The position numbers and the translations under genes are program-made. The notes below the pieces were generated by a model. That model made no database searches, was not told the DNA's origin, and was given only the letters and a program-made list of their open reading frames with translations. A DNA stretch of 64,000 bases, taken from contig JAUZSC010000011.1 of NCBI GenBank assembly GCA_030949825.1, positions 1 to 64,000 of the forward strand, given 5' to 3'. Below, piece by piece: positions 1 through 9,869 of the stretch (the stretch's first letter is position 1; each line of letters starts with the position of its first letter). This DNA comes from Sulfurimonas sp. (GTDB lineage Bacteria; Campylobacterota; Campylobacteria; Campylobacterales; Sulfurimonadaceae).

Positions 1-578
1 ATAGTCTCCATCCATAGCTTCCAATCTTCCATCGCCACTAAATTTTTGTCTTCATTAAATCTCATTTTTTATCATTTTTCATTAGCACTGAGTTGATATT
101 TATATAATTTGTATAATAAATAACACTCTTAGCACTTAGAAAATATTTCAACTTCTTAAAAACTCTTTGATTTTGAAACTCACCTGTTATATTTGAATTT
201 TTATCTATTGTGTCTCGCTAGGGTATGAACAAGATCACAATCACTACCTTGTAGCGTATCTAGCTGTTTTTTAAGTTTAGATGTATGCCAGACATCATCC
301 GCATCCAAGAAAGCTATATATTCACCCTTTGCATTCACTAACCCAGTGTTTTCTAGGTCTTGCCGGTCCACCAAAATTTGTTATTGACTTTATAAGTTTA
401 ATTCTTTCATCATTTTTTACAAATTTGTTTACTATAACGACACTACTATCGATGGAACAATCATCAACTACTATTAATTCCCAATTTTGGTAAGTTTGAG
501 ATATTACACTATTTATTGTCTCACTTATATATTTTTCTGCATTATAAAGTGGTATAACTATGGATATAAGAGAGTTCT
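1..578 (-). pseudogene. Family 2 glycosyltransferase remnant, frameshifted and cut by window edge
   Basis: On the minus strand the start of a GT-A fold is readable near 578 (IVIPLYN), then VVDDCS near 460 and AFLDADDVW near 310, the usual nucleotide-sugar-binding motifs of family 2 glycosyltransferases. The frame changes near 350, again near 230-240 and near 75, and no proper start codon is seen (ATA-G where ATG is expected). The reading continues past base 1, so the C-terminal part is outside the window. It lies just downstream of the broken epimerase and ugd and probably ended the same sugar operon. Whether it is truly dead or only mis-sequenced cannot be told. Confidence 0.7.
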
Positions 579-584
579 ATTTTA

Positions 585-1454
585 TTATTTCCAATTAGAA
601 TCTCGACTCTCTTCAATATACTTCTTGATACTTCTAGTAGCTTTCCATCCAAGAGCTTCAGTCTTAGCCGTTATAACATCTGCAGTCATTCTATTTCCTT
701 GTCGTTCAGGCATCATTACAATTTCACCCTCATACATTTCAGCTATTTCTTTAACGCTAAATACTTCACTATTTCCTATCCCAAACTCATCACCATAACC
801 ATGCTCTCCAACTAAAACTAAACCGTTAATGATGTCCTCAATATGAGTGAAGTTTCTTTTTTGAGTACCTGGACTCACTATTGTTAATGGTTCTGTTATT
901 TTTCATTTTTCTTTAAAAAGAGCTATTAGTGTCGCATATTTTCCAATTTGAATCTCTCTCTCACCATAAACATTATAAAAGTACGTAATGGCATAAGGTA
1001 CATTAAACCAAACTCCATAGTTCATCACAAGTTCAGTATTTGTTGCCTTTGTCCAAGCATTACGGTGAGGCACTACGCCCTAACCCTCCATCTCCAAATT
1101 TTGTAGAACTTCCTGCATATAAAATTTTACAACCCGCTTTTCGAACAAACTCTAAAACAGCAAAAATTCCATTTTTATTATACCTCCAAACTTTTTCTAT
1201 ATCGTCAAAACTTTGTTCAACTCTTGAATACTCACCAAGATGATATAGCATATCTGGATTAAAATTAATTAGTTTTGCTATGTCCGATGTTAAGCCCTCT
1301 ATATAAGTCACATTATCTACATGATTATTTTTAGAACCTGTAAAGTAATTATCAAGTGAATAAACATCATTGTTTTTATCTTGAACTAATCTTTCACAAA
1401 GATGTGAACCAACAAATCCGGCTCCACCAGTAACTAATATTTTCTTTTTTTCAT
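585..1454 (-). pseudogene. NAD-dependent sugar epimerase/dehydratase (extended SDR), frameshifted
   Basis: An extended short-chain dehydrogenase acting on nucleotide sugars. The N-terminal Rossmann motif [13 protein letters not shown] lies just after the start, the active-site YAWTK is near 1055, and the C-terminal substrate domain ends in YIEESRDSNWK. The expected ATG at 1454 is out of frame with the Rossmann motif because of a run of A residues right after it, and a second break sits near 890-905. Restored length is about 290 residues. It follows ugd by 15 bases, so it may act on UDP-glucuronate or UDP-galactose; the substrate is not decidable from sequence. Confidence 0.75.
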
Positions 1455-1469
1455 TATTATTATCCTCGT

Positions 1470-2640
1470 CTATACATCTGAATGAAAGATATCTCGAGTA
1501 TAAACTTTTTTCTTTTACATCATCCAATATATCTTCATGTCTATTAGCAACTATAACATCACTCAGATTTTTAAACTCTTCCAAATCTTTTATAACTTTC
1601 AAATCTTCAAAAATATCTTCTTTAGAACTGGTTCGAGATAACAATTTTTATATTTTCACTTAAAAACTTTGCAATTATACCTTGAACTGCTGAACTTCTA
1701 AAATTGTCTGATCCTGATTTCATTATAAGTCTGTAAATACCCACTACTTTTGGATTTGATTTTAATATTTGACTTGCTATAAACTCTTTTCTTGTTTCAT
1801 TGGCATCAACTATTGCACTAATTATATTATTTGGAACATCTGTAAAGCTGGCTTTTAGTTGTTTTGTATCTTTTGGGAAACAATATCCACCATATCCAAA
1901 ACTTGGGTTATTATAATGCATACCAATTCGAGGATCTCAAACCAACCCCATCAATAATATCTTTTGTATTTAATTTATATGTTTCTGCATAGGAATCTAG
2001 CTCATTAAAGTATGCAATTCTCATAGCAAGATAGGTATTTGAAAAGAGTTTTATTGCTTCTGCTTCAGTAGAGTCTGTATAGAGAACAGATACATTTTTT
2101 TTTATAGCACCCTTCTGAAGTAGTTCTGCAAATATTACAGCACGGTCAGATTTTTCACCTACTATTATCCTACTTGGGTGTAAATTATCATGGAGTGCAT
2201 GTCCCTCTCTTAAAAATTCTGGAGAAAAAATAATATTTTCAGTATTAAACTGTTCTCGCACACTCTTGGTGTAGCCCACTGGAATAGTTGACTTTATAAC
2301 CATAGTAGCATTGGGATTAATAGCAAGCACATCAGAGATAACACCCTCTATGCTTTTAGTATTGAAAAAGTTTGTTTTAGTATCATAATCTGTAGTGTGT
2401 TGAGATAATCACAAAGTTAGCATTTTCATAAGCTTCTTTTTATCCAAAGTAGCTCTGAAGTTTACTTTTCCTTTTAAGAAAAGCGCTTATATCTTTATCT
2501 TCTATGGGCGATATTTTATTTTGGAGCATCTCTACTTTTTCGGGGATGATATCAAAAGCGACTACTTCATTATGTTGTGCTAATAACATTCCATTACTTA
2601 AGCCAACATATCCAGTTCCTGCTATTGCGATTTTCATTCT
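1470..2640 (-). pseudogene. ugd: UDP-glucose 6-dehydrogenase, frameshifted
   Basis: Converts UDP-glucose to UDP-glucuronate with two NAD. The start at 2640 is preceded by GAAGGAG, and the protein begins [16 protein letters not shown]. Successive frames carry the family blocks [47 protein letters not shown] (catalytic Cys) and the ending SRDIFHSD. Restored length is about 388 residues, close to the short E. coli-type Ugd. Frame breaks lie near 2440, 2340, 1920 and 1650. The number of breaks is higher than elsewhere in the window, so real decay is possible here, although sequence error is also likely. Confidence 0.88.
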
Positions 2641-2733
2641 TCTCCTTCGTATTTTCAATAGATTGTTAGATTTCACTAATAATTAATTTATATTCATCTT
2701 TAAAATTATTCAAAAACTTATCATCTGTAAGTA

Positions 2734-2949
2734 TTATATATAATTAAATTGTGGCACTTCATAGCTTTCAAGCAGTTCAAACAGAACATCAATGTTAAAT
2801 ATTTTAAGACCACTAAACATATTGGTACTATTTAACAAAATCTTTTGAAATAAAAAACTTCTTTCTCTAGTGTTATCACTAGATCCTAACTTTAGTATCT
2901 CTTCATTTGAAAAGCTATAATCCCAAAAAAATCTTTCTTGATACTCTCA
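2734..2949 (-). pseudogene. Remnant of the antitoxin-like family found beside AbiEii at 45555-45883
   Basis: The 2641-3096 gap holds no intact gene. On the minus strand one frame reads FFWDYSFSNEEILKL and then LKIFNIDVLFELL up to a stop at 2734. The layout matches the small protein encoded at 45555-45883 (YWDYNITEVDLEKIL, then a hydrophobic strand and a helix). A stop codon near 2949 cuts off its N-terminus and no AbiEii partner is present here. It is probably a decayed cassette left over at the island edge. The function is not known. Confidence 0.4.
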
Positions 2950-3096
2950 TAGTTTATCATCTATATTCTCGAGCCACTTGCAGATTCCCACAAAAGCAGC
3001 TAATTTAATTTTATAATTGTTAAAAAAGTTGAAATCTAATTTCAGATAGGTTATAATTTTTTACTACAAAAATTTAACAGAAAAGAGATTCAACTT

Positions 3097-3300
3097 ATGT
3101 CTAAAATTATATCAACACTATCAAAAATGTGGCTTAAAGTCACAAATCTTGAAAAGTCACTTTTCCCAGAACTGCAAGAAACTTTGGGTGCATTAAGCAC
3201 TAAAGAGCAAAAATTAATTAAAATTTTAGACTTCGCAGAGGTTGAACAATTTATATATGATGTACATACAACTAATATTGCAAAAGATAGAGTATACCAC
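3097..3300 (+). pseudogene. Truncated transposase N-terminus (IS1182/IS5-like)
   Basis: The plus-strand reading starts MSKIISTLSKMWLKVTNLEK and contains the segment LFPELQETLGALSTKEQKLI, which resembles the N-terminal domain of DDE transposases of the IS1182/IS5 type. It is one of few plus-strand genes in the island. The frame runs directly into the end of the partial IS3 copy at about 3298, so the catalytic domain is lost. A run of A residues with a GAGAT motif precedes the start. It is a dead fragment truncated by the IS3 insertion. Confidence 0.6.
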
Positions 3301-4131
3301 CCCAATTAGTCAAGACAACTTTTCAAAAATCCTTATTCATGCTTAGTCTGTAACTCTACGCTACACTTTTTTCAGTAATGTTAAAAATATCCTTGTTAAT
3401 TTTCAAACTCGCATAGTAAACATTCATAGGTTTTTTATAATCAAGTGTTCCATGAAATCTCCTGTAATTGTAAAACTGCATATAGTCAGTTACATCTTCT
3501 TTTAGCTCTTTAATTGTGTTATATTCATACCTCTCTACACAACTCAAAAGGACAGAACCCCTTGTTTATGGGGTTGTAAAAATATAAGTTAGGAAATAAC
3601 GGCTAATCAAGTCAATTGAACTCAAATACTACAGTTGTTTTTACCATAAAGTTTATATTTCCATCCATTTATAAGAAAAAGGCTTAAAAAAACAATACAT
3701 TGATATTGAAAATATCAATATTTAACTTAATAATTTCCTTAAAGTGCTCAAAATAGGCTTTTAAAGCGTAAAATATTTGTGTAGAGAGCTATGGTTATAT
3801 TGGTTCAAGTATATTCTCTCAACTTTAGCACTTCGCCAGAACCTTTCAATTGCTATATTATCTGTTGCTCTACCAACTCCATCCATGGAGATAATAATGC
3901 CATTATCTTTGAGTTTTTGGGTGTGAACATAGCTAGTATATTGACTCCCTTGATCAGTGTTAAATATTTCTGGTTTACCATACTTGAGCAGGGCTTCATC
4001 AAGGATATCCATCACAAGAGCTGTATCCATAGTGTTGGATATTCGCCAACTAAGTACTGCCTTGGAATACCAATCAATAACAGCAGCAAGATAGACCATT
4101 CCACCAGCTATCTTAATATAGGTAATTATAC
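3298..4131 (-). mobile_element. Partial IS3-family copy A, split by the 268-bp element
   Basis: This carries the left end (ACCCCAATTAGTCAAGAC at 3299) and the 3' two thirds of an orfB integrase. The integrase frame (DDE core with NTDQGSQYTS and GYYDKP-like end region) is present at 3802-4131 and 3356-3525, separated by the inserted 268-bp element. It ends abruptly at about 4131 where the complete copy B begins with the same left end. Nucleotide identity with copy B is high. The orientation is the same as copy B, consistent with insertion of B into A. Confidence 0.8.
3526..3793. mobile_element. 268-bp MITE-like element, copy 1
   Basis: A non-coding 268-bp element with 17-bp terminal inverted repeats that differ at one base (CATACCTCTCTACACAA at the left; the right end is its complement with one change). 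It is flanked by the 8-bp direct repeat GTTATATT at 3518-3525 and 3794-3801, and it interrupts the orfB of IS3 copy A. The uninterrupted copy B shows the empty site near 4351. An identical copy lies at 17273-17540. No ORF is present, so it must be mobilised in trans. Eight-base target duplications are known for IS1595-type transposases, which is an inference about its parent. Confidence 0.85.
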
Positions 4132-4189
4132 TACCCCAATTAGTCAAGACAACTTTTCCAAAATCCTTATTCATTCTTAGTATGTAACC

Positions 4190-5057
4190 TTAGGCTACAC
4201 TTTCCTCTTCAATATTAAAAATATCCTTGTTAATCTTCAAACTCTCATAGTAAACATTCATCGGTTTTTTGTAATCAAGTGTTTCATGAAATCTCCTGTA
4301 ATTGTAAAACTGCATGTAGTCAGTTACATCTTCTTTTAGCTCTTTAATTGTGTTGTATTGGTTTAAGTAAATTCTTTCTACTTTAGCACTTCGCCAGAAC
4401 CTCTCAATTACTATATTATCTGTTTGCTCTACCAACTCCATCCATTGAGATTATGATGCCATTGTCTTTGAGTTTTTGAGTGTGAATATAGCTAGTATAT
4501 TGACTCCCTTGATCAGTGTTAAATATCTCTGGTTTCCCATACTTTAGAAGTGCTTCATCAAGGACATCCATCACAAGAGCTGTATCCATAGTGTTGGATA
4601 TTCGCCAACTAAGTACTGCCTTGGAATACCAATCTATCACAGCAGCTAGATAAACCATACCACCAGCTATCTTAATATAGGTAATATCTGTACTCCACAC
4701 TTGATTAGCTCTCACTATATCTAAGCCTCTTAGTTTATAAGAATATTTAGGATGTGCAATGTTTGCTTGAGTAAGTGAGATAGGCTCTCTAACAGCTAGA
4801 ATAGCTCTTAAGCCTAACTCTTTACGATAAGATGTGACTGTGTTAAGACTCACATTAAAGCCGTTCTCTTTGAGTTGGTGATATACCTTTTTAGCTCCAT
4901 CTATTGGTATCTCTTCAAAGATAGCTTTTATCTCTTCTTTGATGGCTAGTTTATGTCTGTTCACCACTGGTGCGTAATAAATATTACTTCTGCTAAGATG
5001 TAGTAGTTCGCATTGTTTTACTACTGACATTACTTTAGACTTGGATTCATCAACCAT
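4190..5057 (-). pseudogene. IS3 transposase OrfB (integrase core), one frameshift
   Basis: Has the HTH_21 region followed by the rve integrase core: VWSTDITYIK (first Asp), FNTDQGSQYTS (second Asp) and the final catalytic Glu region IERFWRSAKVE. The frame breaks near 4425 where this copy has TTT and copy A has TT. The segment after the break ends with YNYRRFHETLDYKKP, as normal for the family. It begins two bases past the orfA stop and would be made with OrfA, possibly by programmed frameshifting between the two frames. Restored length is about 288 residues. Confidence 0.85.
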
Positions 5058-5059
5058 TT

Positions 5060-5377
5060 CTAGTTTTTAGATAAGTCCAAGTCTTTTAGCTTTTCCACAA
5101 GCCAGTCCTTTTCTATCGTTAACTGTCCAACTTTCTTAGCATATTCACCTACTTCAATTTGTAGCTTTGTATTCGCTTCTTTATATTCTTTTATAGCTTT
5201 ACTTGGTTCCATCGCTAGTTCTGCATTTGCAAGAAATATCTTCTTCCAATTCTGTAGGTTCAGTGGTGTTATTTTATTTACACTTGCTATTTCTGCTAGT
5301 GTTTTTTCTTCTTTTAAAATTTCTAATACTAACCTTGTTTTGTACTCCGCTGTATAAACTGTTCTCTTTCTGCTCAT
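5060..5377 (-). CDS. IS3 transposase OrfA (helix-turn-helix)
   Basis: A 105-residue protein of the IS3 OrfA family. The N-terminal part (KRTVYTAEYKTRLVLEIL) forms the helix-turn-helix that binds the terminal repeats, and the C-terminal part is a leucine-rich helix (VGQLTIEKDWLVEKLKDL) for dimerisation with OrfB. Length is normal. It is the first gene of copy B and lies about 80 bases inside the right end. Confidence 0.9.
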   Translation of the reverse strand: MSRKRTVYTAEYKTRLVLEILKEEKTLAEIASVNKITPLNLQNWKKIFLANAELAMEPSKAIKEYKEANTKLQIEVGEYAKKVGQLTIEKDWLVEKLKDLDLSKN

Positions 5378-5460
5378 GATATTACCCTCTCATTTTATTG
5401 TGTTATTTTAGCTTTTTAGGAATAACGATTTAGAAAATGTTGTTTGTTTTTCTTGGGGCA

Positions 5461-5587
5461 GTATATATGTTTTCATTATATGCCATAAAATAGGTTTCCC
5501 ACCTATCTCTACCATTGGCTTAGGTCTAATATCTGTTTCTTCACTCAGCCTTGTTCCAAATCCACCAGCTAATAAAAGTACTTTCAT
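5461..5587 (-). pseudogene. rfbF: Glucose-1-phosphate cytidylyltransferase N-terminus, truncated by IS3
   Basis: The first 42 codons of a CDP-glucose pyrophosphorylase are intact: [19 protein letters not shown], then [18 protein letters not shown], which is the nucleotide-binding signature of the family. The reading stops at the right end of IS3 copy B. The ATG at 5587 overlaps the stop of the upstream gene as ATGA, so it was once translated within the operon. The rest of the gene, which would lie left of the IS elements, is absent, so a deletion accompanied the insertion. CDP-hexose synthesis from this locus is therefore lost. Confidence 0.85.
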
Positions 5588-7098
5588 GCTTCTTTTCCTT
5601 TATCTAATTCAAATGCTCTAATTATATTCTCTTCTATTGGTTCTATAAAAGAGTTTTCTCTATACCAAATAGATATCTCTCTAATCTCTGCAATATTTTC
5701 AGATCTATATTTTATTAAGTTATTATATAGTTTTTTTACATCATCTTTACTAAAAGCTATATCCCAAATCTTACCTTCTCCATATTTAACAAGTGGATTC
5801 GCCGTTAAATTATTTTGACTACTAATAATAATAACTGAAATTCCACAAGCTACTGCTTCTAGAGCTGTTCCAGAAGCCGTTCCAATCACAAGCTTTGTAT
5901 TTTCAAATAATTTGTAAATATTTTCATTTGATACAGTGATATTTTCTGGTAAAATTCCAAATTTTGAAATATCAACTGCTGGATGATTTTTAAATATTAC
6001 ATTGCCGAAATCCTTTACACTATCAAGCATATATTTTGTATCTGATTCAATATAAGAACCTAAAAGTAGAATATACTTTTCTTCTTTAATTCCCTTAAAT
6101 TCAAAAATACTTTTATATCTTAAAGATACTCCCTTAGTATACTTTACTTTTTTTCTCTCTTTTATATAATTCTTTCCATTCACAAGTACTCTATGGGGTG
6201 AGCTTAACATATCATAATCTAAATCATCTACAAATACATTAAAATATGTTTCATAATTTAAGAAAAATTGTAATCCTATTAGCTCTATATCTTTATTATT
6301 ACTTCTAATTGCATAATTAAAACTTCTCTCAATCACTTGAAATTCACTCCAAGAATAAATTTTTTCTAAAGATGCAATTTTTGATAAGTTTTCACCCAAT
6401 CTATATCGAGTTAAACTGTCAAAACTAAAATATTTTATATCCGAAATAAGAGAGTGATTAAATATCTTATCTTCAATGTTATTTTCTTTTTGTAAAAGTC
6501 TTAAAGTTTTAAATGGATACAGAAGTATTAAACCAAATAAACTAACAAAATCACTCAACTTTAAGAACTCATATTCAAATATAAAATCCCTTTCATCTTG
6601 ATTAATTATCTTAAAAAAACTTACTAGTTTAAATGGATTTTTCCCTATAGAATAGGGGCGAAGTAAAATGGCATAATTTGTATTATGTTTTTCGAGCACT
6701 TCATATATACCTGTTAGATAATTTTCACTAAAAACACCCTCACTATTAACATTATCAACCAATGCAAATACATCTATAACTGTTTTAATATTATTTTTTC
6801 TTTCTTTACTATAATAAATTTTATATAAAACAAAAGCAACTACATAAGTACATAATAAATATATATTTTTGAGATAAAAAACAACAGCTCTTTTAATAAA
6901 AAGTAAACCTTCATTTTGAATATTACTCTTATTTAAAAAATAATTTGCTGGAAAATCACTTGCATAAGGATTCTTTATTAATGTGGGATTTATAATAGTG
7001 TATATATCCCATAGATTATTTTTTTTTATCTTGTCTATATATTTATGGAATTGTTCTTTTTTTTCTTGGTATGATTTAAATAGTTCTGCGGGATTCAT
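5584..7098 (-). CDS. Putative GT-B type surface-glycan transferase
   Basis: A 504-residue protein that I cannot assign to a named family with certainty. Near residues 70-90 there is a hydrophobic stretch ([15 protein letters not shown]). The C-terminal third has KNHPAVD and then [14 protein letters not shown], which resembles the nucleotide-sugar half of capsule and CDP-glycerol-type GT-B enzymes. Its ATG overlaps the stop of the HAD gene (ATGA), and its own stop overlaps the rfbF start. The context points to assembly or modification of the surface polysaccharide. It could also be a glycan phosphotransferase. Confidence 0.5.
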   Translation of the reverse strand: MNPAELFKSYQEKKEQFHKYIDKIKKNNLWDIYTIINPTLIKNPYASDFPANYFLNKSNIQNEGLLFIKRAVVFYLKNIYLLCTYVVAFVLYKIYYSKERKNNIKTVIDVFALVDNVNSEGVFSENYLTGIYEVLEKHNTNYAILLRPYSIGKNPFKLVSFFKIINQDERDFIFEYEFLKLSDFVSLFGLILLYPFKTLRLLQKENNIEDKIFNHSLISDIKYFSFDSLTRYRLGENLSKIASLEKIYSWSEFQVIERSFNYAIRSNNKDIELIGLQFFLNYETYFNVFVDDLDYDMLSSPHRVLVNGKNYIKERKKVKYTKGVSLRYKSIFEFKGIKEEKYILLLGSYIESDTKYMLDSVKDFGNVIFKNHPAVDISKFGILPENITVSNENIYKLFENTKLVIGTASGTALEAVACGISVIIISSQNNLTANPLVKYGEGKIWDIAFSKDDVKKLYNNLIKYRSENIAEIREISIWYRENSFIEPIEENIIRAFELDKGKEA

Positions 7099-7712
7099 AG
7101 TCTAAATCTTGTAAAATTCTCTATATAGTTTTTATAAGATTTCAACTCTATATTGTTATATCCATAAAATTTTATTTTATTAACTTTCGCTGCATTATAA
7201 TCAGTCATGGCATCACCAATTAAAATAACCTCTATATGATTATAATTATATTCTTTTATGACATTTTTAACTAGAATACTTTTTTTAGTAGGACTCCCAT
7301 TTATTGTTTTAAAATATTGTGACAATTCAAAATACTCACATAAGCTATTTAATTCTTTGTGTTCTGCGCCGGAGACTATATGAAAGTTATACTTTTTATA
7401 GTTTGCTTTAATAAAATTAATACTTTCTTCTATTAAATTATTTGTATTATGTAATTTCTTTTCTATTATATCTGCAAATATATCTGCTAATTGCAATATT
7501 TTTTCTTCACTAATAGTTTCTTTTATTATCTCTGTATGGAAATATTCAATTTTCTCAAATCTAGAAACTCCACCATAAGCATAATGATACTTTTCCATTA
7601 AGCTTAAATACTCTTCATCATAATTTTGAAATAGCTCTTTAAATCCATCACCTTTTATTTTCATACTGTCAAGAATAACTCCATCAAAATCCCATAGGAT
7701 TGTCTTAATCAT
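7095..7712 (-). CDS. HAD-family phosphatase
   Basis: A haloacid-dehalogenase superfamily hydrolase of about 205 residues. Motif I is WDFDGVILDS (nucleophile Asp), motif II is HIVSGA, and motif IV is ILIGDAMTDYNAA. The first Met before the motif, at 7712, is preferred over an upstream one because it gives the normal family N-terminus and overlaps the end of the cyclase gene. It probably removes phosphate from a sugar or acid intermediate in the glycan pathway. The stop overlaps the next start as ATGA. Confidence 0.8.
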   Translation of the reverse strand: MIKTILWDFDGVILDSMKIKGDGFKELFQNYDEEYLSLMEKYHYAYGGVSRFEKIEYFHTEIIKETISEEKILQLADIFADIIEKKLHNTNNLIEESINFIKANYKKYNFHIVSGAEHKELNSLCEYFELSQYFKTINGSPTKKSILVKNVIKEYNYNHIEVILIGDAMTDYNAAKVNKIKFYGYNNIELKSYKNYIENFTRFRL

Positions 7713-8367
7713 TAAGTCGTCCAAATACTGTACAAGGCAAACCATCACAATCTGCTATTCTAAGTGGAGATACTAGTATTTCTTTAAATATTGTATTTTC
7801 ATCTATATTTCTTAAATCCATATCTTCAAGTAATAAAATAGGTTTTTTTGGATTTAAAAATTTCTTATGAGCTTCTCTTCCCATCATCCTGTTTTGAATA
7901 CTAGATACCGAGATGCTATCAAATCCAAAAACTCGAATAGATGGAAACTTAGTAGCTAAAAAATCATATACATCAGGATGAAAACCATAATTTTCATTCC
8001 AAAATTCTTTATTTTCTCTTGAATCACAAATACCAGTTTTTACAATCAAAATATCATATCCGATATTATTAATTTTATTTAATTTATTTATGAGTTGTTT
8101 ATTGATAACTAAATCATCTTGTTTTATTTCAATAATGAGTGGCTTTTTAAATACCCAAAAGTCAGCATCAAAGTCTTTTATAGTTTGCCCATCTTCAAAG
8201 AAATGATACGGCATATCTATATGTGTCCCAATATGAACAGTGGTAGAGATACTTGTATCATTTGCTACATCACCTTTAGACATATCACTCTTTTTGACTT
8301 GCTCAAAATTATTTCTATTACCATATGTAGGAGTATCTGTATTTAAAACATAAGATAGAAATATCAT
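7705..8367 (-). CDS. Cyclase-family metal hydrolase (kynurenine formamidase-like)
   Basis: A 220-residue member of the cyclase family. The metal-binding signature HIGTHIDMPYHFF lies near residues 46-58. Family members hydrolyse formamides or act on cyclic esters. Within a sugar island the substrate is likely an N-formyl or lactone-type group, but that is inference only. It overlaps the upstream epimerase stop as ATGA and the downstream HAD start, so all three are translated together. Confidence 0.78.
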   Translation of the reverse strand: MIFLSYVLNTDTPTYGNRNNFEQVKKSDMSKGDVANDTSISTTVHIGTHIDMPYHFFEDGQTIKDFDADFWVFKKPLIIEIKQDDLVINKQLINKLNKINNIGYDILIVKTGICDSRENKEFWNENYGFHPDVYDFLATKFPSIRVFGFDSISVSSIQNRMMGREAHKKFLNPKKPILLLEDMDLRNIDENTIFKEILVSPLRIADCDGLPCTVFGRLND

Positions 8368-9249
8368 CTATTTACTTTTTTATCTATTGCTTGGATGCAC
8401 TCTAACAAACCTTGTCCTAAATCTATATATGGATTTGCTACAAGTTTTTTTGCTGTTGTGGGATGGTATGTGTATGGTGTGATTTTATAGTGTCCCATAT
8501 TGTCATCAGATATTTGCTTTACTTCTAGTCTGTTTTGCATTATTTCATTTATCATAGTAAGCAGTTCAATTCTTTTAAGTTTTTCTATACCTGTTAAGAT
8601 TATATGTTCATTTTCATATTGTTTATCTTCAAGTATATCAACAGACAATTTAGCAGCATCAGCAGCATGAATATACTCTCTTAAATCTTCCCCATCACCT
8701 TTATAATGAAGCTCCCCAGTTTTTATAGCCTCTTCAAGAAGATTATATATATAGTTATTGTGGCTTGCTCTTTCACCATACAAAGAACCATAGCGAATAA
8801 CTGTATACTTTAGTCCATATCTTTTATAATACTCTTCTGTAAGTTTTTCACTAGTCTGTTTGCTTATACCATAAAATGACCCCTCACTACTAAGGGCATA
8901 AGCACTACTAGCATATACAAATCTCTCAACTCCACCAACTTGTTTGCAAGCTTCTAAGATATTGAGATTTCCCATTACATTTATATTCATCGCGTTTATA
9001 GGGTCATGAATAGCATCATCAAGGTTTGCGATTGCAACAAAATTATATACTATATCTACACCTGTAACAATATCTTTAATATTTTCTATATCCAAAATAT
9101 TTACTTTTTTGAAAGTTTGTTTTTCTTGTATATATGCTGATGTGTTTATATCTACAATTGTCACTTCGTATTCTCTTCGTGTGAGTTCATCAGCTACATA
9201 AGAGCCTAGAAATCCACTCCCACCAAATATGACTACTTTTTTTAGACAT
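8364..9249 (-). CDS. NAD-dependent epimerase/dehydratase, one frameshift at the 5' end
   Basis: An extended SDR of about 294 residues. The glycine motif VVIFGGSGFLGSYVAD lies immediately upstream of the in-frame GTG at 9164, so the gene must start further up. The likely start is ATG at 9249, which overlaps the PIN-toxin stop (ATGTCTAA). Seven A residues follow where six would keep the frame, which is a homopolymer break. The active-site YGISK and a DLREYIHAAD block are present. It is probably a nucleotide-sugar epimerase; the substrate is unknown. Confidence 0.8.
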
Positions 9250-9637
9250 ACAGTTTATCTCCATTTTTTAAATCTTTTAGTTCTATAGTATTTACTAAAT
9301 CAGAATTAAGTAATTGTTTATCAGAAGTAACTAAAATTGCATCTTCTTGCAGTGAAGTTGCAATGATTATACTATCAGGTAATTTTATTTTATTATTTTT
9401 TCTAATTTTAATAGTTATGTCTTTTATTCCATCGTTTATATTAATAAATTCAAAATTTGACAAGGCTAATTTTATTAAATCACTATCTTCATTTGTTAAT
9501 TTACTAAATGATAACAATTCTATCTCTGTAATGATTGAAAAATAATACTGATGTTGTGGAAAAACAAAACTATTACTAATGGCATAAATTATGCTATTTG
9601 TATCTAATAAATATTTTTTCAAATTAATTCCATTCAT
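9242..9637 (-). CDS. PIN-domain toxin (VapC-like)
   Basis: A 131-residue PIN ribonuclease. The acidic residues that bind the metal are visible: YLLDTNSIIYA at the N-terminus, ITEIELLSF in the middle and KLPDSIIIATSL followed by LVTSDKQLL near the end. Such proteins are toxins that cut RNA. The start overlaps the end of the small antitoxin gene upstream. The pair is inserted between a hydroxyacid dehydrogenase and an epimerase of the glycan operon and reads in the same direction. Confidence 0.85.
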   Translation of the reverse strand: MNGINLKKYLLDTNSIIYAISNSFVFPQHQYYFSIITEIELLSFSKLTNEDSDLIKLALSNFEFININDGIKDITIKIRKNNKIKLPDSIIIATSLQEDAILVTSDKQLLNSDLVNTIELKDLKNGDKLYV

Positions 9638-9839
9638 CTCTTATTGATTGTTGCCATTTTACAGGATCCTCAATATCCTCAAATGCTTTAACTTTATAAT
9701 TTGAAAAATCTAAAGAATTTATTGTCTTTAGAGATTCTTTATCTTCTTTTATCTCTAACCCTTCTAATTTAAGATTATTTAATAAAAACATTACATTATG
9801 ATAAATATTATTATCTATTTTTAATTGTACTGTATGCAT
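9624..9839 (-). CDS. Antitoxin partner of the PIN toxin
   Basis: A 71-residue protein, MHTVQLKIDNNIYHNVMFLL, then an acidic variable tail ending in WQQSIRDEWN. It overlaps the PIN gene by 14 bases, as is typical of a toxin-antitoxin pair. Its N-terminal half matches the antitoxin at 14763-14987, although that one is paired with a PemK/MazF-type toxin. I do not recognise the family by name. A role as DNA-binding dimer with a toxin-neutralising tail is inferred from layout. Confidence 0.7.
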   Translation of the reverse strand: MHTVQLKIDNNIYHNVMFLLNNLKLEGLEIKEDKESLKTINSLDFSNYKVKAFEDIEDPVKWQQSIRDEWN

Positions 9840-9869
9840 TTTATACTCCTCATATTTATTATTATATCT

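Larger units (their letters stand above)
4132..5460 (-). mobile_element. IS3-family insertion sequence copy B, near complete
   Basis: The outer ends are TACCCCAATTAGTC at 4132 and, on the minus strand, TGCCCCAAGAAAAAC from 5460. Inside are orfA and orfB on the minus strand. Five bases, TATAC, precede the repeat at all three available IS3 ends, so they may belong to the element and the true boundaries may be a few bases wider. The right end interrupts rfbF. The left end abuts the truncated copy A. A single extra T in orfB makes this copy inactive unless it is a sequencing error. Confidence 0.85.

Noticed and set aside
281..493. Plus-strand ORF at the left edge
   Set aside because: It is the reverse reading of the glycosyltransferase remnant; its motifs are only on the minus strand.
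4416..4441. Programmed frameshift in IS3 orfB
   Set aside because: Copy A lacks the extra T and keeps the frame, so the break in copy B is a mutation or sequencing error.
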